From NCBI GenBank assembly GCA_934162285.1, contig CAKPHY010000001.1, positions 1 to 64,000 of the forward strand: DNA of 64,000 bases, in the 5' to 3' direction. Below are positions 8,643-16,108 of the stretch, piece by piece. The notes under the pieces were generated by a model, which was given only the letters and a program-made list of their open reading frames with translations, made no database searches and was not told the DNA's origin. The DNA comes from an uncultured Bacilli bacterium. GTDB lineage: Bacteria > Bacillota_I > Bacilli_A > RF39 > UBA660. A program made the position numbers and the translations under genes. Positions within the stretch are counted from its first letter, which is position 1. Every line of letters begins with the position of its first letter.

Positions 8643-9065
8643 TTATTTACCTATATATCCATTTTTTGTAAATGATTCTACAACTGCATCATAATTAGCA
8701 GCACCAACAATACGATTATGAGTATCAGATGCTACACCTTCTTTAAAGTAAACAGTTAATGGTGTAGAATTTGTATATACATATGTTGCTAATTTAGCAC
8801 TTTGTTCATCAGTTAAAACATGTATGTTAATATAATTAACTTTTACATTGTAATTTTTAACTACTTCTTCCATTGTTGGCATATAAATTGCACAAGCACT
8901 ACATTGATCAGATTCAATTACTAAAATAAAATCTTCTTTGTTTTCTACTTTTTTAGTTAATTCATCAAAAGTTAATTCAACTAAATTTGATTCTTCTTTA
9001 GCACCACATCCACACAATGTAAATGTCATTATAATTGTAAATAAAATCAATAATTTCTTTTTCAT
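8643..9065 (-). CDS. Thioredoxin-fold lipoprotein
   Basis: This 140-residue protein is counted from the ATG at 9065, which has an AGGAG site; the frame stays open to 9140 without one. The signal peptide ends in the lipobox LCGC. The mature part is a thioredoxin-like domain with the redox motif C-S-A-C after an S-D-Q turn, and a cis-Pro-type T-P segment (NSTPLTVYF). It probably works in thiol exchange at the outer face of the membrane. It lies 2 bases upstream of the AAA+ ATPase gene in the same direction. Confidence 0.82.
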   Translation of the reverse strand: MKKKLLILFTIIMTFTLCGCGAKEESNLVELTFDELTKKVENKEDFILVIESDQCSACAIYMPTMEEVVKNYNVKVNYINIHVLTDEQSAKLATYVYTNSTPLTVYFKEGVASDTHNRIVGAANYDAVVESFTKNGYIGK

Positions 9066-9121
9066 GTTTCTCCTCTTCTCTAATCTAATATTTACTAATT
9101 TATTATATAACAAAAAATAGT

Positions 9122-9150
9122 AAAAAAAAAGAGTTTTCAAAACTCTTTTA
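9122..9150 (-). terminator. Terminator after the LysM gene
   Basis: A GAGTTTT/AAAACTC stem with a long T run on the minus strand overlaps the stop codon of the LysM gene at 9148. Confidence 0.75.
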
Positions 9151-9594
9151 ATCCAATATTATCATTTGTTCTGGCAATAAATATATTTCTTTATTTTTAT
9201 CTAAAAGTTCATTTATGGTTAAATTTGTATCGTTTAATAATCCACTTAAAGTATCACCATTTTTAGTCATATAAAATTTAGTATCTTTAGTTGGAATGAT
9301 TATTTCTTGATTAGGATATATATAATCATCTTTATTAAGACCATTTATTAACAAAAGTGTATTAACATCAATATTATAGCGACGAGCTATTTCATATAAG
9401 TTATCACCTTTTTTTATTGTATAAGTAATAAATCTATCTTTTTTAATTGATGGTACAATTATTTGATCACCAAAAGATGCACGATAATCTCCTCTAAAAT
9501 CATTTATTTGTTTCAGTGTTTCTACATCAGTCGCAAAATAATTTGCTATTTTATCAAGCGTATCACCATAAGAAACGTTATATATTGTATACAT
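9148..9594 (-). CDS. Triple LysM-domain protein
   Basis: The 148-residue protein is essentially three consecutive LysM domains (about 2-48, 54-98 and 104-147), each with the pattern Y-x-V/I-x-x-G-D-(T/N)-L...I-x...N. LysM binds N-acetylglucosamine polymers such as peptidoglycan. No signal peptide is visible at the start, so either it is exported in a non-classical way or it acts inside, as do some Bacillus spore-coat LysM proteins (SafA, for example). It stands just downstream of the TasA-like operon but behind that operon's terminator. Confidence 0.85.
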   Translation of the reverse strand: MYTIYNVSYGDTLDKIANYFATDVETLKQINDFRGDYRASFGDQIIVPSIKKDRFITYTIKKGDNLYEIARRYNIDVNTLLLINGLNKDDYIYPNQEIIIPTKDTKFYMTKNGDTLSGLLNDTNLTINELLDKNKEIYLLPEQMIILD

Positions 9595-9654
9595 ATATTC
9601 ACCTCATTTTATTATATGATAATCTGAATAAATGTTCATTAAAACAAATAAAAA

Positions 9655-9670
9655 AAGACCATAAGGTCTT
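9655..9670 (-). terminator. Terminator at the end of the TasA-like operon
   Basis: A 6-bp AAGACC/GGTCTT stem with an ATAA loop and a T7 run on the minus strand overlaps the stop codon of the last TasA-like gene. Confidence 0.65.
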
Positions 9671-10166
9671 ATTTTTGACTACATAATATTGTAAAATCTA
9701 CAGTAAAAGGTGAAGCGTTATATGTTTCTTTTGATGTTCCATATGGCCAATAATAATATAAATTTACGTCTGTTGCTGTACCAGCTGCTAATGAACCTGT
9801 AAGAGTATCTGATTCATTAAGCTTTGTCGCATGAGCTGAATCTTTATATAAATTTAAATTTGGATGATTTGATCCCGTTCCAATATTTGTAAATTTAGTT
9901 AATGTTATTTTATAATCTGCTGCTATACTTGAAGCAATTGAGATTTTTGCCGAACCTGATGATCCTGGATATAAACTACCTAAATTAATTTCAAAGGGAT
10001 CTCCATCTTCACCAACATTATTAGCAGTACAATTCCATGCTAAGACAGTACCTGATGCAGTACCAGTTATTGTATTTTGATAGTAGGCATATGTTCCTGC
10101 TGCAAAACCAATGGCTAAAACTGCTAAAGCTGCTCCAGCATATAATATTTTATTACCTTTCATCAT
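9669..10166 (-). CDS. TasA/camelysin-like secreted protein, copy 1 (operon end)
   Basis: This 165-residue protein resembles SipW-processed biofilm fibre proteins (TasA, CalY/camelysin). It has a short basic N-terminus, a hydrophobic helix ending A-G-T-Y-A-Y-Y-Q (about 23-30), then a beta-rich domain with the family pattern L-G-S-L-Y-P-G near the middle and Y-Y-Y-W-P-Y-G near the end. Two Cys (about 46 and the fourth from the end) could bridge. The TYA|YYQ junction fits known SipW substrates. A GGAGG site precedes the ATG pair. Inference: it is a secreted, possibly fibre-forming matrix protein. Confidence 0.8.
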   Translation of the reverse strand: MMKGNKILYAGAALAVLAIGFAAGTYAYYQNTITGTASGTVLAWNCTANNVGEDGDPFEINLGSLYPGSSGSAKISIASSIAADYKITLTKFTNIGTGSNHPNLNLYKDSAHATKLNESDTLTGSLAAGTATDVNLYYYWPYGTSKETYNASPFTVDFTILCSQK

Positions 10167-10181
10167 TTTTCCTCCTTTTAA

Positions 10182-10748
10182 TTATGCTCCGCCATGAGGC
10201 TTTTGATCTTGTTGTGTACAAGTTACGTTTACAGTTATTTTAGCAGTTGATGCTGTTGATGGACCTTTTTCGGGTTGACCTTTTGGCCAAACCATATATA
10301 GGTTAACCGTGCCTGTTGCTGAACCACTTGATGTTGCATCTAATGTTGTAGAAGTTGTTGCTAGTTTACAAGTATCAGTTGCCGTGCCTGTTTTTGATAA
10401 ACAATTAGCAGCTGATTGGTTAGTATTTGCTGTATAAAAATTGATGGCGCTTGGCAAGTTAGTAGCTCCGCTCAATTTAATATCAAATTTAGCTTTAAAA
10501 TTCTTTAAACTTAAATTTACAGGAACGGTTTTTGTAACCCCTGGTTTTAAGTTTCCTAAATCTAAAGTAAATGCTGATTCACTTCCTCCTGCTTTACATT
10601 CCCATGCAACTATAGTTCCTTTTAATTGTCCGCCTATTGTACTTTGATAATAAGCATATGTTCCTGCTGACAACGCAATTGCAAATACCATCATGGCGAT
10701 TCCTGCAATTAATTTTGATTTGTTTTTTTTGTCTGTATGATCTTTCAT
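10182..10748 (-). CDS. TasA/camelysin-like secreted protein, copy 2
   Basis: This 188-residue paralogue has a basic N-terminus rich in Lys, a hydrophobic helix ending A-G-T-Y-A-Y-Y-Q, then the domain pattern L-D-L-G-N-L-K-P-G-V-T-K and a late Y-M-V-W-P-K-G block. Four Cys residues sit in the mature part (about 51, 115, 124 and 176), more than in its neighbours, suggesting disulfide-stabilised strands. A GGAGG site precedes the start. A 72-base spacer with two palindromes and a TATAAT box separates it from copy 3, so it may have extra control. Confidence 0.8.
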   Translation of the reverse strand: MKDHTDKKNKSKLIAGIAMMVFAIALSAGTYAYYQSTIGGQLKGTIVAWECKAGGSESAFTLDLGNLKPGVTKTVPVNLSLKNFKAKFDIKLSGATNLPSAINFYTANTNQSAANCLSKTGTATDTCKLATTSTTLDATSSGSATGTVNLYMVWPKGQPEKGPSTASTAKITVNVTCTQQDQKPHGGA

Positions 10749-10782
10749 TTGTTTCCTCCTCTACTATCTATCTTACTTAAGT

Positions 10783-10824
10783 ATTATACAATAAATTGTA
10801 TTGATAGAGAATAGTTTAAACTAT
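10783..10824 (-). promoter_or_regulatory. Possible internal promoter with two palindromes
   Basis: The spacer between TasA-like copies 2 and 3 holds a TATAAT -10 (10783-10788 on the complement), a 16-bp inverted repeat (10786-10801; ATACAAT arms around AA) and a perfect 14-bp palindrome ATAGTTTAAACTAT (10811-10824). The -35 is poor. Whether this is a promoter/operator or a weak terminator cannot be decided by eye. Confidence 0.4.
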
Positions 10825-11405
10825 GCGTTAGGATTATGTTGCGTACCAACTACTTGAATTTTGAAACTTGCAGTTTTAGCTTCACTTGGACCTTTTTCGG
10901 CGGTACCAAGTGGCCAATTATAGTAAATTGTTACTGTGTCAGTTTTACCAGCAGATATTGCTCTAGTAATTGTATCACTTGACAAATCTAATTCACTTGT
11001 GTAACTTGCATCTGTATAGAATTTCATATTAGTTGGAATATTAGTAGCAGTATTAAAAGATACTACAGCATCTACACCTAAGCCACTAGCAGCAGCTGAC
11101 ATGTTTAATACTATTGTGCCAGTTACACCTGGTTTTAAATCACCTAAACTCGCAACAAACTCTTGGGCGTCGCCTTTTTCATTTACCGTAAAACTCCAAG
11201 GAGTTATCGTACCAGTAATTCTACCACCAATTGCACTTTGATAATAAGCGTATGTCCCTGCGGAAATTCCAGCAGCGGCAACAATTAAGGCAAGACCAGC
11301 AATGATTGATTTCTTTTCTTTACTCATTCCAGTTGGCTTTTTAGCTTCTGTAACTTTCTTTACTTCTTGCTTTGGCATTACTTTTTTTGTTTTAGTTTTT
11401 TCCAT
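10821..11405 (-). CDS. TasA/camelysin-like secreted protein, copy 3
   Basis: This is 194 residues from the ATG at 11405, which has a GGAGGAG site; the open frame to 11441 lies inside the previous gene. A long basic cytoplasmic leader (about 35 residues, KTKTKKV...KKEKK) precedes the helix ending A-G-T-Y-A-Y-Y-Q. The mature domain has A-S-L-G-D-L-K-P-G-V-T and Y-Y-N-W-P-L-G-T-A-E-K-G, like copy 2. No Cys is present in the mature part. Its start is one base beyond the stop of copy 4, so translation is coupled. Confidence 0.82.
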   Translation of the reverse strand: MEKTKTKKVMPKQEVKKVTEAKKPTGMSKEKKSIIAGLALIVAAAGISAGTYAYYQSAIGGRITGTITPWSFTVNEKGDAQEFVASLGDLKPGVTGTIVLNMSAAASGLGVDAVVSFNTATNIPTNMKFYTDASYTSELDLSSDTITRAISAGKTDTVTIYYNWPLGTAEKGPSEAKTASFKIQVVGTQHNPNA

Positions 11406-11406
11406 T

Positions 11407-11907
11407 TTACACTCCTCCACTAGGATCTTTTTGATGACCATTTATTGTCATATTAAACCAAGCTGTGCCTGGTATATACTTCTCGGCCGCTGATCCATAC
11501 GGCCAATCGTAATATATTGTAATAACTGTCCTCTTCCCTGCAGTTAGGATGCCAGACAAAGTATCACCATCAAGGTTAATCTCTTGAGTCTTCGCTGAAT
11601 CCGAATAAAACTTGAGATTTTCAGGAATATTGTTGGGATAATTGAATTTAATTGTATATTCAACATCAACATCACTATTTTCAGCACTTAGTATTACTTG
11701 AAAGAGTTTATCAATTCCTGGATATAAATTTCCTAAGTCAGTTGTGAATGATATGTTTTTATCATTAGCTTTAAATTCCCAACGTGCTAAAGTTATATTG
11801 GCTGTTCCTTTAACACTACTTACAAATCTTGCATAAGAAGTGGCAGCTAGAACGACAGCACCAATCATCAAGACTATACCTAAAGCAGTTAATATTTTAT
11901 CTTTCAT
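11407..11907 (-). CDS. TasA/camelysin-like secreted protein, copy 4
   Basis: This 166-residue paralogue has a hydrophobic helix ending A-A-T-S-Y-A-R-F, an Arg-Phe variant of the A-Y-Y-Q junction seen also in copy 6. The mature domain has the motifs T-D-L-G-N-L-Y-P-G and Y-Y-D-W-P-Y-G. Residues W-E-F after the junction match the W-x-F in copies 3 and 6. It is followed directly by copy 3 with translational coupling, and lies 7 bases after copy 5. Confidence 0.82.
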   Translation of the reverse strand: MKDKILTALGIVLMIGAVVLAATSYARFVSSVKGTANITLARWEFKANDKNISFTTDLGNLYPGIDKLFQVILSAENSDVDVEYTIKFNYPNNIPENLKFYSDSAKTQEINLDGDTLSGILTAGKRTVITIYYDWPYGSAAEKYIPGTAWFNMTINGHQKDPSGGV

Positions 11908-11914
11908 ATTTCAC

Positions 11915-12460
11915 CTACTTATTTGTCTGATAGATATTAGCAGCAATGCCAATAGTACCAGTTTTTCCAGCATAACAAGATGCACTGTTTAGTGTTGTAT
12001 TCCAATATAATTTTAGTTTATAATGATGCTTTTGAGCCGAAATTAACGAAAAGTTTTGTACGGTTGACTTATTATTTGACAGTGTAATCTCAGTTTCAGT
12101 ACTATTCGTATCATTTACTAAGAACAATTTGAAGAAAACTGGATTAGTACAGCCTGTCCCCCATGTTGGTGGCGTAAAAGTCAAGACATAACTTAGATAT
12201 ACTTCTGAAGTTTTGGCACTTGAATCTGTTCCTGAATAATTTTTGATATAAAATTCAATAGAATTTATTTCTGTGCTTGCTGGAACAAGATCAGTATGCG
12301 TACCGGCAGAAATTTCAATTTCACCGCTATAAGCAGCAGTTGAACCTGTTACAGCCCCAGTAATCTCAGTTTTATAATAAGCGTAGGCAATACCAATCCC
12401 TGAAGATATCATGACTACAGCTAAAAATACTAATATTATTAATACTTTTTTGTATTTCAT
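11915..12460 (-). CDS. TasA-like secreted protein, divergent copy 5
   Basis: At 181 residues this is the most divergent member. The hydrophobic N-terminal helix ends A-Y-A-Y-Y-K-T, which keeps the SipW-type junction, but the mature domain lacks the L-G-x-L-x-P-G motif and instead has a central two-Cys beta domain. The gene start overlaps the stop of the SipW gene by four bases (ATGA), so peptidase and this protein are translationally coupled. It may be a minor fibre component or anchor in the way that TapA is for TasA; this is inference. Confidence 0.7.
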   Translation of the reverse strand: MKYKKVLIILVFLAVVMISSGIGIAYAYYKTEITGAVTGSTAAYSGEIEISAGTHTDLVPASTEINSIEFYIKNYSGTDSSAKTSEVYLSYVLTFTPPTWGTGCTNPVFFKLFLVNDTNSTETEITLSNNKSTVQNFSLISAQKHHYKLKLYWNTTLNSASCYAGKTGTIGIAANIYQTNK

Positions 12461-13023
12461 GGTTCTTCCACCATCTTCCTCTTGGCGGCAAAGAACACTT
12501 CTAAAGCGATAAGAACTACTAATACAGATATAACTCCTGCAGGAGTTTGTAAGAACAATATTACTTTTCCTACTTTTGGGATACGTTTTATAACTTTTCC
12601 TTCAATATCCTTTAATTCAATTGGTTCGTCAGAAGAATTATTATAATCACCTTTGGTTGTAAATTTTTCACCATCTTTCGCAACAATACGGTGAGTTACA
12701 ATCATATTTCTTTGGTGAAATGTTATAGGATCACCTACATTGTAATCTTTTAATTCTTTTATAATTATGACATCACCTGGATAATATGTTGGTTGCATAC
12801 TACCAGTTAAAATTACTAAACCACTATAACCAAATATTTTTACAACTTCAACTTTAAATATAATTCTAAATACTAAAGTAAAAGCGCAAACTCCAATTAC
12901 AATAACGGCAAAAATAGAAGAAAATACTTCTAATATTTTATGTAAGACACTTGGTTTTTCTGCCTTTGGTTCTACTTTTACTATCTTGTCTTTACTGTTT
13001 TTATTGTTAACGCTTTTTTTCAT
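12457..13023 (-). CDS. sipW: SipW-type signal peptidase I
   Basis: This 188-residue membrane protease has helices at about 35-55 and 160-180. It is of the ER type: catalytic Ser75 in the GSMQPT box and His111 in the VTHRI box, where the usual bacterial enzyme has Lys. The third box GDYNNSSDEP (126-135) is also present. In Bacillus, SipW releases TasA and TapA from the membrane. Here the gene sits in the middle of six proteins carrying SipW-type junctions, which are its evident substrates. It lies one base downstream of the anchored partner and four bases into copy 5. Confidence 0.93.
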   Translation of the reverse strand: MKKSVNNKNSKDKIVKVEPKAEKPSVLHKILEVFSSIFAVIVIGVCAFTLVFRIIFKVEVVKIFGYSGLVILTGSMQPTYYPGDVIIIKELKDYNVGDPITFHQRNMIVTHRIVAKDGEKFTTKGDYNNSSDEPIELKDIEGKVIKRIPKVGKVILFLQTPAGVISVLVVLIALEVFFAAKRKMVEEP

Positions 13024-13024
13024 A

Positions 13025-13639
13025 CTATCCCTCTAATTCAATGGCAACTACTTTGAATGTTAAGTTGTAATCTACTCCATGCATCAATCCAATATTAGTA
13101 TCAGCTTCATTATCTTCACTGACCCACATCCACTCTAACTCGTATTTATCAGATTCTTTTGCGGATAGACTTATATCTTTTAATTGGATTTTATCATAAT
13201 ATTCCCAATTAGTACCTCCAATAATATATTTACCATTTTCTTTCAATCTATACTTTATGTTTACTTTGTAAGGATTTTCTTCACTTAATGACAAAGTATA
13301 ACTAATACTTTTGTTTCTAGTGTTTTGAATTTCAAATTCATAAGAGCCACGGTCATAAGGAGCTATAACATCACGCTCATTAACAGAGAATACATTTAGT
13401 GTTTCAGACTTTTCCCAATCACCATCTTCATCACTTATTTTGATCAAGAACTTTTTAGGAGTTGGTTCGGGTGTAACTGGATGATGATTAGTTCCAAAAT
13501 CAAAACCAATCTTAAAAAATGCTATACCAAACACACTCAAAAATAATAAAAGCAGTAAAAGTAATAACCACTTACGATTATTTTTCTTTTCTTCTTTTTT
13601 ATTTTGTTCATTATTTTTATTTACTTTTTTTTGCTCCAT
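13025..13639 (-). CDS. Membrane-anchored partner protein of the TasA-like operon
   Basis: This is 204 residues from the ATG at 13639, ten bases after an AGGAG site; the ATG at 13648 sits almost on that site. A very charged Lys/Asn leader, a Leu-rich transmembrane helix (about 24-45) and an H-P-V-T-P-E-P-T-P linker precede a beta-rich domain of about 140 residues. It has no A-Y-Y-Q junction and is not obviously a SipW substrate. Strand patterns such as Y-E-F-E-I-Q-N and Y-E-L-E-W-M-W resemble the TasA-like late W-motif. A role as anchor or assembly factor is inferred from position only. Confidence 0.65.
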   Translation of the reverse strand: MEQKKVNKNNEQNKKEEKKNNRKWLLLLLLLLFLSVFGIAFFKIGFDFGTNHHPVTPEPTPKKFLIKISDEDGDWEKSETLNVFSVNERDVIAPYDRGSYEFEIQNTRNKSISYTLSLSEENPYKVNIKYRLKENGKYIIGGTNWEYYDKIQLKDISLSAKESDKYELEWMWVSEDNEADTNIGLMHGVDYNLTFKVVAIELEG

Positions 13640-13666
13640 AATAATCATTCTCCTGACGGAATAAAA

Positions 13667-13718
13667 TTTAACCTTCGTTAAAAAATACTTTTTAAAATAT
13701 TCTTTAACGAGGGTTAAA
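13667..13718 (-). other. Long imperfect hairpin between the first TasA-like gene and the rest of the operon
   Basis: Arms of 16 bases (13667-13682 and 13703-13718) pair with one mismatch, and the 20-base centre can extend the stem further. On the minus strand it lies about 20 bases after the stop of the first gene, is followed by a short T4 run, and precedes the ribosome binding site of the next gene. It could be a partial terminator or an RNA-stabilising structure that sets a high ratio of the first product to the others. Confidence 0.7.
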
Positions 13719-13741
13719 CCCTTGTTGACACGTTCCCTGAA

Positions 13742-14296
13742 TTAACCGTTTGGATTTACTTGATAACCAGTTACTGTTACAGGTAATGTTAAAGTTTGAC
13801 CAGCAAATTCTGTTTCATCAGTTTCAGTATATAACCACTTCCAATAAATGTTTACAGTTTTTTGAGCACCTGCAGTAATAACATCACCACTAACGTTTGC
13901 TAATGGTTTTGTATATTGATCATCTGAATATAAAGCTAAGTTAGTTGGGATTTTATCTCCACTTAAGCCACCGAAGTTAGCATTATATGTAACATCAACA
14001 TCACTACCTACTGCTGATAATACTAATGGGAATACACCATATGAACCTGGTTGAATTCTTTTTTCACCATCAACCTCAACTAAGTTATAAGCAGTACCAT
14101 CTGCTAAGTTAACTGAAAAGTCTGATGTTCCACCATTTACCATGAAAGACCAATCAGCAGTTTTTAATGTTGCTGATCCACCAACTACAGTTTGGAAACG
14201 AGCAAATGCACCTACAAACAATCCAATAGCACAAGCAAACATAATTGCTGCTGCAATAAAGATTGTTTTATCGTTCTTCTTTGTTGATTTTTTCAT
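13742..14296 (-). CDS. TasA/camelysin-like secreted protein, copy 6 (first gene of operon)
   Basis: This is 184 residues from the ATG at 14296 with a perfect GGAGGAAG site; the open frame to 14317 lies upstream of it. A Lys-rich leader, a hydrophobic helix ending A-F-A-R-F-Q-T, then W-S-F and a beta domain with N-I-Y-W-K-W-L late motif and Q-P-G-S-Y-G-V-F in the middle follow. It is promoter-proximal and separated from the others by a long hairpin, the position expected of the most abundant subunit. No Cys is present in the mature part. It is probably the main fibre protein, by analogy with tasA. Confidence 0.82.
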   Translation of the reverse strand: MKKSTKKNDKTIFIAAAIMFACAIGLFVGAFARFQTVVGGSATLKTADWSFMVNGGTSDFSVNLADGTAYNLVEVDGEKRIQPGSYGVFPLVLSAVGSDVDVTYNANFGGLSGDKIPTNLALYSDDQYTKPLANVSGDVITAGAQKTVNIYWKWLYTETDETEFAGQTLTLPVTVTGYQVNPNG

Positions 14297-14335
14297 TTTC
14301 TTCCTCCTTACCCTCATAAATAAATTATAATTTAT

Positions 14336-14376
14336 ATGTTAAATTTTGGCGTGTCCTTCCAAAATGAAACATCTAA
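14336..14376 (-). other. Leader hairpin before the TasA-like operon
   Basis: In the roughly 100-base 5' leader, ATTTTGG and CCAAAAT arms (about 14343-14365) enclose a loop that contains an AAGGA sequence. This lies upstream of the real ribosome binding site of the first gene. It may stabilise the mRNA or regulate translation; the sequence alone does not say which. Confidence 0.4.
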
Positions 14377-14415
14377 TATAATCTGCTTTAGGTTTCCTAT
14401 CCTATCGCTATATTA

Positions 14416-14444
14416 AATATACAACATTTGTCGAACAAAGTCAA
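14416..14444 (-). promoter_or_regulatory. Promoter of the TasA-like operon with a Spo0A box in the spacer
   Basis: On the minus strand, -35 TTGACT (14439-14444), a 17-bp spacer and -10 TATATT (14416-14421) make a good sigma-A promoter. The spacer contains TTTGTCGAAC on the plus strand (about 14427-14436), which includes the Spo0A box core TGTCGAA and lies in a TTTGT/ACAAA inverted repeat. A box between -35 and -10 usually means repression by Spo0A~P or competition with another factor. spo0A itself is 9 kb away in this window. Confidence 0.75.
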
Positions 14445-14470
14445 TTAATGGTTAAAATATTTTACAATTA

Positions 14471-16066
14471 TCATTGAAAGTTTTTGATGATCGCGCTTGT
14501 AATTGCATCGGCAATTTTTTCAGTTGAGTTAATTATCCAAAGAGCATCATCATAATTATCATGAAAACCAATTTCTAAGAGTATTCCATGGTTTACATTT
14601 TTTTCGTCAATTTCATACATCATTTTAAAATCAGTTCCAAATTTAACACCACTACGATAAGATGGTCCGGTATAAACTTTCATCAATTCTTGTTGAACAA
14701 TATTAGCAAATATTAACATGTCCGATTCTCTTCTAGAAATATAAGAATCAATTCCACGAGCTTTACCTTCAAGAGGATAACCATTAGTACTAGCATTAGT
14801 GTGTAAGGCAATATAAAGATCAGATTTTAATTTGTTACTTTCTTTTACACGATCAGGTAAATCTTTTTCTTGTTCTGCTCTTACTACTCGGAAGTTTTTT
14901 TCTTTTAATTTTTTTTCTAATACTTTAGCTAAAACATTCATTTCTTCCATTTCAGTTCTATAACCTGCTCTTTTAACTCCTTGGTTTTGAGTTTGTCTAG
15001 AAGGACTTAAATAAATTAAAGGTCTTTGTTCTTTGATTTTAAAATCTATTTTTGATACTTCACTTTTTAAATTATTTTTAATGGCTATAGCAGTTATAAT
15101 AGTATCTTTTTTTATAGTAATTGGTTGATCATACTTGATAGAATTTTCATCGGGAATAGTATTATCTAATGTATAATATATTTCACCATTATTAGGACTT
15201 TTTAAATCGATAGTAGTATCTTTAACTACTTCATTTTCATTGCTACTATAAACTTGTAATAATTTTTCTTGTTCTTTAACTTTAAAAGTTATTTTTTCTT
15301 CTTTTAAAATCATCTGGGAATTTTTATTTAAATATTTTACTTCTAAATTATAGTTCGTGTTTTCTTTTAATAATTCTTTTTTTACTAAATATTCGCATTT
15401 ATTAATATTATTAAAAACTACTTTTTTATTTTGTTTTAATGTTAATAAACAATCAAGATTAGTTTCTATTTTTATATAGAAGTCTTCATATAAAATTGCT
15501 TCTTGATCTAAAGGATAAATTATTTTACTTTCATTAGATCTAGAATAATAAACTTTATTTATTAAAATATCATTTTGATATAATTCTAATTTAACATTAT
15601 CAAAATTTAATTCTTCATTTTCTTTTATTTCTTTTAATGCAACGTCATTTTTTTTAATTAATATTTTATAGTTGCTATTTAATTTATTTTTAATTTCTAC
15701 TTTATTATCATTTATTTCTATGTAAGCTATATTCCATTCTAATAATTCCCTTTTAGATTTTCTTAATTCCCTATTTTTATTATTATAAGATATTATTTGA
15801 ATATACATTTTTTCTTTTAAGTTATTGATATTACTTAAATTTATCATGTTAGTATTAGTTTTTTTCACATCAATTAAGTTGTTTTTTTCATCATAAATAT
15901 TAATTAAATAATAAGTAGCTTTTTTATCTTTATTAAAATATAAATTATTTAAAGTTACTTGATCATTTATATTTTGATAAAATTTTATATTTTTAATTTC
16001 TTTTTTATTAAAAATAACAATTAAAAAAGCTATGATACAGCTTAATACAATTAGTTTCTTTTTCAT
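14471..16066 (-). CDS. N-acetylmuramoyl-L-alanine amidase (Amidase_3) with a CHB_HEX-type domain
   Basis: This 531-residue exported protein has an N-terminal hydrophobic signal/anchor (about 5-20), about 260 residues of beta-rich divergent repeats, a CHB_HEX_C-like domain (G-E-I-Y-Y-T-L-D-N-T-I-P) and a C-terminal Amidase_3 domain. Zinc and catalytic residues E (T-E-M-E-E-M-N), H (A-L-H-T-N-A) and E (L-L-E-I-G-F-H-D-N) are visible. The first His of the usual D-P-G-H-G-G motif is replaced by S-P-S-R-Q, as in a known subfamily of clostridial amidases. It would cleave the peptide stems from glycan in peptidoglycan. A GGTGAT site supports the start. Confidence 0.83.
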   Translation of the reverse strand: MKKKLIVLSCIIAFLIVIFNKKEIKNIKFYQNINDQVTLNNLYFNKDKKATYYLINIYDEKNNLIDVKKTNTNMINLSNINNLKEKMYIQIISYNNKNRELRKSKRELLEWNIAYIEINDNKVEIKNKLNSNYKILIKKNDVALKEIKENEELNFDNVKLELYQNDILINKVYYSRSNESKIIYPLDQEAILYEDFYIKIETNLDCLLTLKQNKKVVFNNINKCEYLVKKELLKENTNYNLEVKYLNKNSQMILKEEKITFKVKEQEKLLQVYSSNENEVVKDTTIDLKSPNNGEIYYTLDNTIPDENSIKYDQPITIKKDTIITAIAIKNNLKSEVSKIDFKIKEQRPLIYLSPSRQTQNQGVKRAGYRTEMEEMNVLAKVLEKKLKEKNFRVVRAEQEKDLPDRVKESNKLKSDLYIALHTNASTNGYPLEGKARGIDSYISRRESDMLIFANIVQQELMKVYTGPSYRSGVKFGTDFKMMYEIDEKNVNHGILLEIGFHDNYDDALWIINSTEKIADAITSAIIKNFQ

Positions 16067-16108
16067 TTTATCACCTACTAATTGTATGCCTGTCCATAGC
16101 TTTTTATT

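Noticed and set aside
14471..16066. Amidase as phage endolysin
   Set aside because: It has an N-terminal export helix and a long repeat region, with no holin or phage genes nearby.
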